This document shows positions 1 through 8,852 of a stretch of DNA of 42,728 nt, one piece after another. Source of the DNA: a virus; IMG/VR virus record IMGVR_UViG_3300025849_002975, positions 1 to 42,728 of that record; one strand, 5' to 3'. Numbering within the stretch: position 1 is the first letter of the stretch; every line of letters starts with the position of its first letter. The translations under genes and the position numbers were made by a program. The notes under the pieces were generated by a model. That model was not told the DNA's origin and did no database searches. It saw nothing but the letters and a program-made list of their open reading frames with translations.

Positions 1-1
1 T

Positions 2-43
2 GTGGACGTGGAATTCCACAATAGCATATCCGTAAGGATCTGA
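2..43 (+). CDS. possible 3' end of an upstream gene (partial)
   Basis: One frame is open from the left edge of the window and stops with TGA at 41-43, giving about 13 codons that end in SVRI. The stop overlaps the late promoter box at 42-49, the same arrangement as at 1578-1585, where a promoter box overlaps the stop of the previous structural gene. That parallel is the main support. The fragment is too short to identify and the other two frames also stop nearby, so this is a weak call. Confidence 0.25.
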   Translation: MDVEFHNSISVRI

Positions 44-49
44 TAAATA
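42..49 (+). promoter_or_regulatory. T4-like late promoter box (GATAAATA)
   Basis: GATAAATA differs from the T4 late consensus TATAAATA only in the first base. It lies 24 bp upstream of the ATG of the structural gene at 74. The bases after the box (CTTGTAAC) match the downstream part of the box upstream of the tail protein at 28471, CATAAATACATGTAAC on the minus strand. This supports a phage-encoded late sigma system. Confidence 0.65.
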
Positions 50-73
50 CTTGTAACAAGGGGCTTATAAACT

Positions 74-1582
74 ATGGCGTATACAATAAACAAATATGAT
101 ACTACCCAGCTTACAATAGTACAAGATGGTACTATTGATCAAACAACTGATATTAAATTAGTTGGTAAAAATTATGCAGGGTACGGCGAAATACAAAACG
201 AAAACTTTGTATTTCTTTTAGAAAACTTTGCAGGAGCAAATCAACCACCAAGAGCCATACAAGGCCAAATATGGTTTGATACAGCAAATAGCAAATTAAA
301 ATTTTATGACGGTGGCAAATGGCGTACAACAGGTGGCGCTGAGATTAGTGCTACAGCACCAGCAGGGTTATCAACTGGTGATTTTTGGTGGGATACAACT
401 AACCAACAGTTATATGCATATAACGGCACAGACTTTGTACTTGTAGGTCCACAAGACGCAGGTACAGGCATTACACAAATGCAAAGTAAAACAGTTCTTG
501 ATACTGGATCAATTAGTAGAAGTGTAATTGCAGCAACAGTCAACGATGATGTACAATTCTTAATAAGCCCAGTAGAATTTACAATTGACTCAACTGATGC
601 CCAAAACGCTATATCAGGATTTGACGTAGTAAGACAAGGTGTAACATTAAAAAATACGCAAAGTGCTACAGCTGGAGTAACAAGTACAGATCATCAATTC
701 CACGGAACAGCATCTAACGCATTAAAACTTAATGGAATTTCTGCTAGTAATTATGTTACAGCTAATCCTGGAGCACCAACAGTATTCACAGAAATAACAA
801 ATTTCCAAACAGATGCAGGTATTGCAATTGGTGCAGGATTAGATTTAAAATTGTTTATCGAAAATGATAATGAAGGCGTAATACAGAATTCTCAAGGCGA
901 CGAAATTAAATTTAGAGTAAAAGAATCCGGCGGCGCAAATGTAAATGTTCTTGACATACGTCCAGGAAATATTTTACCAGGTATACAAAGTTTAAGTCCA
1001 ACCGTTTATAGAAGTATAGATATAGGGTCTACAGCAGCACCATTTGATGATGTATATGCTGGAAATTATTATGGAATTTCAGAAAAAGCAAGTGCTCTTA
1101 TTGTAGGTGGAAATACTAGAGTAGGATCAGTAGACAGTAGCGGAACAGGTACTGGTAATACTGTAGCTGTAAGAGACGGATCAGGAAACTTAAATGCAGT
1201 ATTATTCCAAGGTACAGCAACAAGTGCAAGATATGCTGACTTAGCAGAAGTTTATGTAACGGATCAAGATTATCCAACAGGCACAGCAATGTGTGTAGGG
1301 GGAGAAAAAGAAGCAACAGCAGCAAAAGCAAGTAATATGTGTATTGGTGTTATATCTGCAGAACCAGCATACTTAATGAATAGCGACTGTGATGGTCAAG
1401 CAATTGGTCTTAAAGGGCGTGTTCCAGTAAGAGTAAAAGGAACTGTAACAAAAGGACAGCCTGTTTATGCTTGGGAAGATGGTGTTTGTTCAACTATTGC
1501 GTCAACAGCATTAGTAGGAATTGCATTAGAATCAAGTCAAGACGACTCCGAAAAGTTAATCGAGTGTGTTTTAAAAGTATAA
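74..1582 (+). CDS. virion structural / tail fibre-like protein
   Basis: This 502-residue protein has the low-complexity, Thr/Ala/Gly-rich and Cys-poor composition of marine T4-like tail and fibre proteins. The N-terminal third contains two imperfect copies of a W-(F/W)-D-T-x-(N)-x-(K/Q)-L-x-(F/A)-Y unit (around residues 67-78 and 104-117), a repeat common in such fibre proteins. The middle is beta-rich. The C-terminal 110 residues contain ARYADLAEVY followed by GRVPVRVKGTVTKGQPV, which resembles the fibre-tip or self-processing domains of phage tail proteins. It follows a late promoter box and is followed by another structural gene. The exact virion location cannot be decided from sequence. 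There is no signal peptide or transmembrane segment. Confidence 0.7.
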   Translation: MAYTINKYDTTQLTIVQDGTIDQTTDIKLVGKNYAGYGEIQNENFVFLLENFAGANQPPRAIQGQIWFDTANSKLKFYDGGKWRTTGGAEISATAPAGLSTGDFWWDTTNQQLYAYNGTDFVLVGPQDAGTGITQMQSKTVLDTGSISRSVIAATVNDDVQFLISPVEFTIDSTDAQNAISGFDVVRQGVTLKNTQSATAGVTSTDHQFHGTASNALKLNGISASNYVTANPGAPTVFTEITNFQTDAGIAIGAGLDLKLFIENDNEGVIQNSQGDEIKFRVKESGGANVNVLDIRPGNILPGIQSLSPTVYRSIDIGSTAAPFDDVYAGNYYGISEKASALIVGGNTRVGSVDSSGTGTGNTVAVRDGSGNLNAVLFQGTATSARYADLAEVYVTDQDYPTGTAMCVGGEKEATAAKASNMCIGVISAEPAYLMNSDCDGQAIGLKGRVPVRVKGTVTKGQPVYAWEDGVCSTIASTALVGIALESSQDDSEKLIECVLKV

Positions 1583-1585
1583 ATA
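1578..1585 (+). promoter_or_regulatory. T4-like late promoter (TATAAATA, exact consensus)
   Basis: An exact TATAAATA overlaps the stop codon (1580-1582) of the upstream structural gene. It lies 27 bp before the ATG at 1613, with an AAGGA ribosome binding site between them. In T4 this octamer is read by RNA polymerase carrying gp55. The position directly before a virion gene fits that role. Confidence 0.8.
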
Positions 1586-1612
1586 AGTACGTAGTTTAAA
1601 AAAGGACAAATA

Positions 1613-2521
1613 ATGGCTGTATCAGTAGGTTCAAGTATTAATGAAACACATTATACCACATTAAGAAGCGGTATAAACACAGTAATGGGAACACCATCCG
1701 GAAGCGGAAACGGTTCCGCTGGATACAACGTTGGTATTACAGCACCATCAGTGAGTGTAGGGTCAACAATTACAGCATCACAATGGAACAGTTTAAGAGG
1801 TGATATACGCAAAGCAAGCGCACATCAAATTAATAGTGCTGTAGCACTAACAACAGTTGATACAGACACGGGCATTACAGCAGCAATACATAACGAATTT
1901 GAAACAGCACTAGCAACAGTAACATCAAATAGATTTGTAATGGCTACAGCACAAAGTACACAATCTACTGCACGTTCTCAAACAAAATCTAATTGGAATG
2001 GTACACAACAACATGATGTACAGTTGACCTGGGGAAGTGCAAATGAATTTAAAGCATTTTGGAACGCTGGCGGAACAATAAAAGTTGTTAGTAGTTTATC
2101 TTACACAGGATCAGAAGCAAAGACATTAGACTGGAAAAGTCTAGTAAACGATGCTAAACATATAAGTGTAAATTACACAAGTGCATATGCAGATGGAGGC
2201 GGCAATCAAGGAACAGTTACTAATACAGGTATGTATGATTTAAATACAAACGGTACTGAAGTTCAAATATTCCAAGATGGTGGTACAAATCCATACGCAG
2301 AAAATGATTATCAAATCTTTATACGCTATATTACTAATGGTATTAGAGTACGTGTAGTATTTAGAGAGGATGATGCAGGCGACCAAACTGGTTTAGGCCC
2401 ACCAGTTGACGAAAACGTCAAAGGCACCCTTACAAGTGCTATCTATTACAGACGTGCTACAGGCTCAAACGTTGAAGTTACAGCACCAAGTGTAGCTACT
2501 GGCGGCTCAAATACCTTCTAA
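1613..2521 (+). CDS. virion structural protein, T4-like marine phage family
   Basis: The protein has 302 residues and is rich in Ser, Thr, Gly, Ala and Asn. It starts with MAVSVGSSINETHYTTLRSG and carries a second related stretch, VSVGSTITASQWNSLRGDI, near residue 50, so the N-terminus appears to hold a short internal duplication around a (H/Q)(Y/W)-x-(T/S)-LR-x-(G/D)-I core. The rest looks beta-stranded without obvious enzymatic motifs. Proteins of this look occur beside tail genes in marine myoviruses, and the exact late promoter upstream supports virion assembly. I infer a tail or baseplate accessory part; the specific role is unknown. Confidence 0.65.
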   Translation: MAVSVGSSINETHYTTLRSGINTVMGTPSGSGNGSAGYNVGITAPSVSVGSTITASQWNSLRGDIRKASAHQINSAVALTTVDTDTGITAAIHNEFETALATVTSNRFVMATAQSTQSTARSQTKSNWNGTQQHDVQLTWGSANEFKAFWNAGGTIKVVSSLSYTGSEAKTLDWKSLVNDAKHISVNYTSAYADGGGNQGTVTNTGMYDLNTNGTEVQIFQDGGTNPYAENDYQIFIRYITNGIRVRVVFREDDAGDQTGLGPPVDENVKGTLTSAIYYRRATGSNVEVTAPSVATGGSNTF

Positions 2522-2528
2522 TTAACTC

Positions 2529-2557
2529 TTGACAAACACTTAGTTTTAGTGTATACT
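2529..2557 (+). promoter_or_regulatory. sigma70-type early promoter (TTGACA-17-TATACT)
   Basis: TTGACA at 2529-2534 and TATACT at 2552-2557 are separated by exactly 17 bp. The predicted start near 2564 is followed by AAGGAGAT and the ATG at 2583. The same architecture recurs on the minus strand at 31343, 35176, 37357 and 41020, so it is the phage's host-polymerase promoter type. It would drive the glycosyltransferase/radical-SAM block independently of the late genes before it. Confidence 0.85.
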
Positions 2558-2582
2558 ATAACAGTATATACAAGGAGATCTT

Positions 2583-2933
2583 ATGGACGAACGACTAGAA
2601 AAAGCTCTAGAATTTTCTAATTTTTTAGAAACACAAAACAATCAAAAACGAATCTTTTTAAAGCAATACAAAGATAATCTTATTCATTATACTCCTGACG
2701 GACATAAAATAACTGTAACCATGGGTTTAATTAGTTTTTGTCAAAGTTTGCTTCAATTAGATCAAGATGAAACAGTTTTATTAGATGATAATAATATTCC
2801 TTTTGATGTTAATAGCCTTAAAGAATTTACAAGACAGATACTAGGTGTCTACACCTTTGCATCTAGAAAATACTTATATGATTATAAAAAAATAAAAGTC
2901 AGCAGATCAGTTGAAGGATTAACTAGTCTATGA
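2583..2933 (+). CDS. hypothetical protein, first gene of the GT/radical-SAM block
   Basis: This 116-residue soluble protein is not recognised. It is mostly helical and charged, with a clustered LDQDETVLLDDNNIPFD segment in the middle and a basic C-terminus. It has a strong ribosome binding site (AAGGAGAT, 6-8 bp before the ATG) and lies directly behind a consensus sigma70-type promoter. Its stop overlaps the start of the next gene by 4 bp, so it is translated as part of the glycosyltransferase operon. A link to surface-glycan modification is suggested only by position. Confidence 0.6.
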   Translation: MDERLEKALEFSNFLETQNNQKRIFLKQYKDNLIHYTPDGHKITVTMGLISFCQSLLQLDQDETVLLDDNNIPFDVNSLKEFTRQILGVYTFASRKYLYDYKKIKVSRSVEGLTSL

Positions 2934-3781
2934 AACAAGGCGTAGTTTTATTTGCTTTTAACAACAATACAATTGATTATATAAAGCAAGCCGTATATTG
3001 TGCAAAACGTATAAAAAAATACCTAAAGTTGTCGGTACAATTAATAACTGACGACGAAGATTATTTAATTAAAAGTTTTCCGTTTTATAAAAAATACATC
3101 GATGTAGTTACATATAGCACTGCTCCTATACCATCTAGCAAAGTATTTTATGATGGAATACATGGAAACCACGGCAAGTTAGATTGGAAAAACAGTGCAA
3201 GAGATAGTGCATTTGATCTTACAGTATTTGAACAAACGTTAGTTATTGATACTGATTTATTAATTAGTAATGATAAGTTACTAACTTGTTTTTCTATGTC
3301 AGAAGATTTTATGATTGCTAAAAGTTATCAATTAGTAAATACTAGTAAATCTTATAAAAGTTTTGATAGAATAAGCGACAGTTCTATACCAATGTATTGG
3401 GCAACAATACTTTATTTTACTAAGAGTTATACGTCAAAAACAGTATTTGATTTAGTAACACACATTAAAGAAAATTATAATTATTATAGATTAGTTTATA
3501 ATATTGTAGAAACAAAATTTAGAAACGATTTCGCGTTTAGTATTGCATTACATACAATGCGAGGATTTGTAGAGGATAGTAGCTGGCCTTTAGATATTCC
3601 TACCGATATGTGGGTATCTACTGATAAAGATGTACTAGTAGATATAAACAACAGTAGTATAAAATTATTAGCACAAAAAGAAAACAATTATCTTGCTGTT
3701 AAGTTAGACGATGCTACTACTCATATTATGAACAAGTTTAGTTTAGATAAATTTATTGACAAGGAGTTTGCTAATGAGTAA
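2930..3781 (+). CDS. GT-A-like glycosyltransferase (paralogue 1)
   Basis: The 283-residue protein begins GVVLFAFNNNTIDYIKQA and has a DTD motif at residues 107-109 after a hydrophobic strand (TLVIDTDLLI). This is the usual metal and nucleotide-sugar binding arrangement of GT-A (GT8-like) enzymes. It is clearly related to the next gene: both share an (N)NNT-x-DYI-(K/R)-QA start, LITxDE near residue 40 and the D-x-D strand near 90-110. No transmembrane segment or signal peptide is seen, so it would act in the cytoplasm on a nucleotide sugar. Acceptor and donor are unknown. Its start overlaps the stop of the previous gene. Confidence 0.65.
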   Translation: MKQGVVLFAFNNNTIDYIKQAVYCAKRIKKYLKLSVQLITDDEDYLIKSFPFYKKYIDVVTYSTAPIPSSKVFYDGIHGNHGKLDWKNSARDSAFDLTVFEQTLVIDTDLLISNDKLLTCFSMSEDFMIAKSYQLVNTSKSYKSFDRISDSSIPMYWATILYFTKSYTSKTVFDLVTHIKENYNYYRLVYNIVETKFRNDFAFSIALHTMRGFVEDSSWPLDIPTDMWVSTDKDVLVDINNSSIKLLAQKENNYLAVKLDDATTHIMNKFSLDKFIDKEFANE

Positions 3782-4601
3782 TGGCATTTGTCTTGTTGCA
3801 CAAAATAACAATACAACAGATTATATTAGACAAGCGTATGCACTAGCGTTAAGTGTTCTTGCTAACAGTCCTAGAACAAATATAAGTTTAATTACTAACG
3901 ACGAAGTACTTCCTAAGTATCAAAAGGTATTTGATAAAATTATACCTATACCTTGGGGAGATAGTGCTAATAACAAACAATGGAAAATTGAAAATCGTTG
4001 GAAAGTTTATCACATAACACCATACAAAAATACAGTTGTTATGGATGTAGATATGTTAGTGTTAGATAATATTAATAAAGTTTGGCAACGCTTTACAAAA
4101 TCACCTCCACTATTGTTTACAAAAAATGTTAAGACTTATCGTAACGAACTAATTACTTCTCGATACTATAGGAAAACGTTTGATTCAAACGGGTTACCTG
4201 ATGTGTATACAGGATTATATCAATTTTCAAAATCAGAAAGTACGCATAGGTTTTTTGTATTGCTAGACATAATAATGAAAAACTGGAAAGAATTTTACAA
4301 AAAATATGCACCTAACGATTTTCAAGCCTGGTGCAGTGTTGATGTTAGTGCTTCGATAGCCTTAAAAATATTAGATATGCAAGGATACTGTTTAGATAAT
4401 AGTACATTAGAGTTTACACATATGAAACCGCATTTACAAAATTTATATAATCCGCCATCTAAATGGACAGAACTTTTAACTGTTGATTTTGGAAATAACG
4501 ATATTATTATTAATGGATATAAACAATCAGGCGTATTGCATTATGTCGAAAACAGCTTTTTATCAAATGATATAGTTAAGTGGCTAGAGGAGAAAATATA
4601 A
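3774..4601 (+). CDS. GT-A-like glycosyltransferase (paralogue 2)
   Basis: The protein is 275 residues when started at the ATG at 3774, which has an AAGGAG ribosome binding site 8-13 bp upstream. An earlier in-frame TTG at 3756 has no such site. It starts GICLVAQNNNTTDYIRQAYALALS and holds DVD at residues 91-93 within TVVMDVDMLVL, the GT-A metal site. The sequence between (WKVYHITPYKNTVVMDVD) matches the pattern 'acceptor helix, then D-x-D strand' of GT8-like proteins. It is a diverged tandem duplicate of the preceding gene, which it overlaps by 8 bp. Its stop overlaps the next start (TAATG). Confidence 0.7.
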   Translation: MSNGICLVAQNNNTTDYIRQAYALALSVLANSPRTNISLITNDEVLPKYQKVFDKIIPIPWGDSANNKQWKIENRWKVYHITPYKNTVVMDVDMLVLDNINKVWQRFTKSPPLLFTKNVKTYRNELITSRYYRKTFDSNGLPDVYTGLYQFSKSESTHRFFVLLDIIMKNWKEFYKKYAPNDFQAWCSVDVSASIALKILDMQGYCLDNSTLEFTHMKPHLQNLYNPPSKWTELLTVDFGNNDIIINGYKQSGVLHYVENSFLSNDIVKWLEEKI

Positions 4602-5143
4602 TGTTTTACATACACTATGACGAAGAAGGCAACATAACTTCGGTTTCTAATATTAAAGCAACACTTGAAAATTATATCAAAATTGATAAAAAGACTTTTG
4701 ATGAATTTAATAATGGCGTAAAAGCAATGTTTGATTACAAAGTGATTGAAAATGTTAAAACAAAAGGAAGTTATCACATTGTTCCTATAAACATTGATGA
4801 AGAACTAGTATACCATACAAATTTTGTAAATAAAGCAGATACATTAGAATCAGGCATTCAAATTGTACAAGAAAAAAATGGATGGGTTGTAAATAATCTT
4901 ATAGACGATGTAAATTGTACAGCGTTATCAATCGGCGAAGATTATCTAAAAGAATATTATATTGTAGATAGCACTAACAGATTTATATTATTAGATAAAT
5001 TTAGTATTAATTTAAAAGAACTTGCAATACAAAAAGAAATAAAAATTAGTAATTGCTCGTCACATAAAATAGTATCGGTGTTAACTAATAGTAGTCATAT
5101 ACCGCACATACATACAGTAGGATATAAAAATGAAGATAATTGA
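4601..5143 (+). CDS. hypothetical protein in glycosyltransferase operon
   Basis: The start is placed at the ATG at 4601, preceded by AGAGGAGAAAA; the resulting protein has 180 residues. It begins MFYIHYDEEGNITSVSN, a beta-hairpin-like start seen in small phage proteins. It continues with mixed alpha/beta sequence and ends with a His-containing tail (HIPHIHTVGYKNE). I see no catalytic motif or membrane segment. Translational coupling to both neighbouring glycosyltransferase genes suggests a joint role. It could be an accessory subunit, but this is only context. Confidence 0.6.
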   Translation: MFYIHYDEEGNITSVSNIKATLENYIKIDKKTFDEFNNGVKAMFDYKVIENVKTKGSYHIVPINIDEELVYHTNFVNKADTLESGIQIVQEKNGWVVNNLIDDVNCTALSIGEDYLKEYYIVDSTNRFILLDKFSINLKELAIQKEIKISNCSSHKIVSVLTNSSHIPHIHTVGYKNEDN

Positions 5144-6020
5144 TCAAGATATAATATTTTTAAGTTATGATGAACCTAATGCTGAAGAAAATTATGCAGA
5201 CTTATTAACTAAAGTGCCCTGGGCAAAACGTGTACACGGTGTAGAAGGTTCAGATGCGGCACACAAAGCCTGTGCTGACATAAGCCAAACTGAAAATTTT
5301 ATCACTATTGATGGAGATACAATAATTAATCCTAAGTTTTTAGAAGTAGAGCTTGATTTAAATAAATTAAATGCAACAAAAGACTTTCAATTTAGCTGGG
5401 CCGGCAAGATAGACGTAAACGGATTAATGTATGGTAATGGTAGTATTAAAATGTGGACAAGAGAGTTTGTAAAAAATATGAAAACACATGAAAATACAGA
5501 CGGATCTGATGATACAAGTATAGAATTTTGTTACTTTGACAATTATCTTCAACTAAATGAAAACTTTTCGACTAGTATTATTAGTTCAACTCCTCAACAG
5601 GCGTGGAGAGCAGGATTTCGTGAAGGTGTAAAAATGTCTCTAAACAGGGGATCAGTTATTACTGATTTAGAAAAACTATGGTGGCAAAATTATAATAGAT
5701 TATTGGTATGGACTATGGTTGGCGCAGATGTCGATAACGGATTATGGACTATATATGGAGCCAGAGAAGGTGTTTTTAAAACAATGTGTACAGACTGGGA
5801 TCACATACAAGTGCGAGATTTTACATATTTAAATAATCTTTGGAATGAAAAACAAAAAACAGAAATAACAGGTAATGATTTGTTAGAAGCTATAGAAGTT
5901 CTAGGAGCTTCGTTAGTAAACGAACTTAAACTACCAATAGGTCAAATGCCTTTAGATGAGCAACAGAGTAAATTTTTTAAAAAAGTTTACACTCAGCCTG
6001 CTAGAAACATAAAATTGTAA
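5130..6020 (+). CDS. GT-A-like glycosyltransferase with DGD motif (paralogue of 8853 gene)
   Basis: The 296-residue protein starts with a strand (DIIFLSYDEPNAEENY) and has WAKRVHGVEGSDAAHKACAD, then FITIDGDTII with D61 and D63 as the probable GT-A metal-binding pair. It shares with the protein at 8853-9515 the segments (I/L)SY-x-EPNAE-x-x-Y, KRVHG-x-x-G, AH-x-A-x-A, a D-x-D strand, WR-x-(A/G)-FRE and GAR-(E/D)-G. These define a common family. Its extra C-terminal 80 residues are missing from the shorter paralogue. Substrate is unknown. It starts inside the previous gene and abuts the first radical-SAM gene. Confidence 0.65.
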   Translation: MKIIDQDIIFLSYDEPNAEENYADLLTKVPWAKRVHGVEGSDAAHKACADISQTENFITIDGDTIINPKFLEVELDLNKLNATKDFQFSWAGKIDVNGLMYGNGSIKMWTREFVKNMKTHENTDGSDDTSIEFCYFDNYLQLNENFSTSIISSTPQQAWRAGFREGVKMSLNRGSVITDLEKLWWQNYNRLLVWTMVGADVDNGLWTIYGAREGVFKTMCTDWDHIQVRDFTYLNNLWNEKQKTEITGNDLLEAIEVLGASLVNELKLPIGQMPLDEQQSKFFKKVYTQPARNIKL

Positions 6021-7394
6021 ATGAGCAATGAACAGCATATAAAAGTATTAGAAGAAAAACGTGATAAAATTAACAATGTAAGTTGTTCATTCTGCACGGC
6101 GAAATGGTTACAAACCACGCTACTATTACAAAACGGTTACAATCATAGTTGTCACCATCCTGCTCCACATAAGATTCCGTTACAAGAAATAGAAGCAGAT
6201 CCGTCGGCATTACACAATAGTAAGTTTAAAAAAGAACAACGTGCTAAAATGCTCAAAGGTGAACGTCCTAGTGAATGCGGGTACTGTTGGAAAATTGAAG
6301 ATTTAAACAAAGAATATTTTAGCGATAGACATTATAAAACAAGTGACAACTGGGCTTGGGATAGGTTTGAAGAAATTGCAAAAAGTAATCCACAAGACAA
6401 TGTGTATCCAAGTTACTTAGAAGTATCATTTAGTAATGCGTGTAACTTTGCATGTGCTTACTGTTCACCCGAGATTAGTAGCAAGTGGATGGAAGACGTA
6501 AAGCAAAACGGTCCTTATCCAGACGGTGCCCATAATTTAAATTACCTAAAGAAAATAGGTAAGATGCCTTACAAGAATAACGAACACAATCCTTATGTAG
6601 AAGCCTTTTGGAAATGGTTTCCAGAAGTTTTACCTCATTTGAAAGTATTGCGTATTACTGGCGGTGAACCTACTATGTCAAAGGACTTATGGAAGTTGTT
6701 TGATTATATAAAAGAACATCCGCAACCTCAACTTGATATTGCAATTAATACAAACTTAGGTGTACCAAATGTATTAATAGAACGATTGAAAGAAAATATA
6801 AATGCAATTGAAAACAATGTAAAACAAATTGACATATACACCAGCATAGAAAGTATAGGTGAGCAAGCTGAATATGCAAGAGACGGACTAGATTATAATC
6901 AATGGTTATTAAATGTACATGATATGCTGTCTAATACAAAATGCAAAGTTGCAATAATGACAACTATAAATATTCTTAGTTTACCAACATTTAACAAATT
7001 TATAATTAAACTTATGGAACTTAGATCAAAGTATAATGTAAGACTTGAAGATAATAGAGTTCCGCTTAGTATTAATATAATGCATTGGCCACAGAATTTA
7101 CAATGTACGCTATTAAATAATGAAGATAGAAATATGTATGCTGATGCAATTGAAAGTAATTGCAAAAAGTGGTTAAAATCTACATTAAAGACTGAAAAAT
7201 TTGGCAGAATATATTTAGAAGAATGGGATCAAATACAAAGACTATGCGATTACTTACGTAGTAACCAACCAGCAATAGAACAGCGCAGTAAGTTTGTAAG
7301 ATATATACAAGCATACGATAAGCGTAGGAACAAAAACTTTACAAATATATTTCCAGAATATTCAACGTTATTAAAGGATTGGCAAGATGCCTAG
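6021..7394 (+). CDS. radical SAM protein with extra N-terminal Cys/His region (tandem copy 1)
   Basis: The protein has 457 residues. The radical-SAM cluster motif CNFACAYC gives C141, C145 and C148, followed by ITGGEPTMS for SAM binding. Upstream is an unusual Cys/His-rich domain with C22, C25, C44-H-H and ECGYCW at C86/C89, which could hold a second iron-sulfur cluster, like an N-terminally placed twitch/SPASM unit. Marine phage proteins of this kind are known as twitch-type radical SAM proteins; substrates are unknown. It begins one base after the glycosyltransferase and overlaps copy 2 by 8 bp. A role in sugar or peptide modification is an inference from the neighbours. Confidence 0.8.
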   Translation: MSNEQHIKVLEEKRDKINNVSCSFCTAKWLQTTLLLQNGYNHSCHHPAPHKIPLQEIEADPSALHNSKFKKEQRAKMLKGERPSECGYCWKIEDLNKEYFSDRHYKTSDNWAWDRFEEIAKSNPQDNVYPSYLEVSFSNACNFACAYCSPEISSKWMEDVKQNGPYPDGAHNLNYLKKIGKMPYKNNEHNPYVEAFWKWFPEVLPHLKVLRITGGEPTMSKDLWKLFDYIKEHPQPQLDIAINTNLGVPNVLIERLKENINAIENNVKQIDIYTSIESIGEQAEYARDGLDYNQWLLNVHDMLSNTKCKVAIMTTINILSLPTFNKFIIKLMELRSKYNVRLEDNRVPLSINIMHWPQNLQCTLLNNEDRNMYADAIESNCKKWLKSTLKTEKFGRIYLEEWDQIQRLCDYLRSNQPAIEQRSKFVRYIQAYDKRRNKNFTNIFPEYSTLLKDWQDA

Positions 7395-8832
7395 TAAAAA
7401 GAACGAATCTTTACAACAGTATAAAGAAAGAGTAATTGATCCAAAAGGTAAAAGTTTTTGTGGTGCTAAATGGTATAATGCCACTACATGGCTAGGAAGC
7501 GGTACAACGGCTAGTTGTCATCATCCACCTGCACATAAAATACCTCTTGAAGAAATAGAAGAAAATTATACAGCAATTCATAATACTAAGCATAAAAAAG
7601 AAATGCGGCGCATGATGCAAAACGGAGAGCGTCCTGCAGAGTGCGAGTATTGTTGGAAGATGGAAGATATGAAAAAAGATGCTGTCAGTGACAGAACTTT
7701 CAAAAGTATTATCTATACTGACGAAGAATTACAACAAGCATATGATGCTGATGCAAACGAAAATACCAATCTTAAAACTTTTGAAATTGCGTTTGATAGA
7801 ACTTGTAATCTAGCGTGTTCTTATTGTAATGCAAGTTTCTCAACTACTTGGGCAAAAGACATTAAGAAGAATGGCGAGTATACAAACTTAGTAAGTGATG
7901 GCGCCGGTGCATTTAAGCAAGACGGTAGTTGGACACAACCATATAAAGACGATGAAGACAATCCCTATATTCAAGCATTTTGGAAATGGTGGGATAATGG
8001 TTTAGCAGATAGTTTAGACGAATTACGTATCACCGGCGGCGAGCCGTTAATGAGTGCAAACACTTGGAAGTTGTTTGATTGGTTCAATTCGCAAGAAACT
8101 AATATGCGCTTTGCTATTAATAGTAATCTAATTGCTAAAGATAGTATTATTGATAAGTTAATCGAAAAAACAAAAGGTATTAGAAGATTCGATATCTATA
8201 CAAGTTGTGAAGCTGTTGGAGATCAAGCGGAATATATTCGTGATGGGTTAGATTACGATATGTGGTTAAAAAATACAACACGTATATTAGATGAAACTGA
8301 TGCTAATTTAAGTATTATGATGACTATTAATAGCCTGTGTTTGTTTAGTATTACAGAATTTCTTGATCAAGTGTATAAATTAAAACAACATACAGGGGCA
8401 AGATCGCCAACAGTTAGTTTAAACTTATTACGTTTTCCAAGTTTTCAATCACCATTAGCACTACCTAATCATATTAAGGATTATTGTCATAACAAATTGT
8501 CAATATGGTATGAAGTTAACAAAAACAAGGAATTCTGGAATGAACATGAACGTGCAAGTATCGAACGTTTGATAGATTACTTAGTAACTGTAGATGCTCC
8601 ACATAGACGTACAAGCAATCCTGTTACACTATGGCGTGACTTTAAAACATTCTATGCACAGTACGATTTACGTCGACATAGAAGTTTAGATGTATTTCCT
8701 AAAATACTAACAGACTGGGTTAAAAGTATTCCAGATACTGATGCAAGTATTATAGAACTTGCAGAAAAAGAAGGGTGGATACTAAAACCAGATCCAAAAA
8801 ATATCGACAAGGCACTTGGAACATATGAATAA
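7387..8832 (+). CDS. radical SAM protein with extra N-terminal Cys/His region (tandem copy 2)
   Basis: The 481-residue protein is a clear paralogue of the preceding gene. Both share an N-terminal FCGAKWYN/FCTAKWLQ segment, SCHHPxPxHKIPLxEIE, ERPxECxYCWKxED, the cluster motif (here CNLACSYC with C140, C144, C147), AFWKWW/AFWKWF and LRITGGEP. In the N-terminal region C25, C44, C86 and C89 are kept while the first Cys of copy 1 (C22) is absent. It lacks a SPASM-type C-terminal Cys cluster. The two enzymes may act on related substrates or as a pair. The next gene starts about 20 bp later. Confidence 0.8.
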   Translation: MPSKKNESLQQYKERVIDPKGKSFCGAKWYNATTWLGSGTTASCHHPPAHKIPLEEIEENYTAIHNTKHKKEMRRMMQNGERPAECEYCWKMEDMKKDAVSDRTFKSIIYTDEELQQAYDADANENTNLKTFEIAFDRTCNLACSYCNASFSTTWAKDIKKNGEYTNLVSDGAGAFKQDGSWTQPYKDDEDNPYIQAFWKWWDNGLADSLDELRITGGEPLMSANTWKLFDWFNSQETNMRFAINSNLIAKDSIIDKLIEKTKGIRRFDIYTSCEAVGDQAEYIRDGLDYDMWLKNTTRILDETDANLSIMMTINSLCLFSITEFLDQVYKLKQHTGARSPTVSLNLLRFPSFQSPLALPNHIKDYCHNKLSIWYEVNKNKEFWNEHERASIERLIDYLVTVDAPHRRTSNPVTLWRDFKTFYAQYDLRRHRSLDVFPKILTDWVKSIPDTDASIIELAEKEGWILKPDPKNIDKALGTYE

Positions 8833-8852
8833 CTACTTACAAGAGAAATGCA

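Noticed and set aside
8-19. GTGGAATTCCAC palindrome
   Set aside because: It is a 12-bp palindrome within the probable end of a coding frame; nothing else supports a site.
1116-1331. Leu-rich minus-strand frame inside the first tail gene
   Set aside because: It is the antisense shadow of a Thr/Ala/Ser-rich coding region with no start signal.
3756-3784. TTGACA at 3756 as a promoter
   Set aside because: There is no -10-like hexamer 16-18 bp downstream; the bases are coding sequence and part of the ribosome site region.
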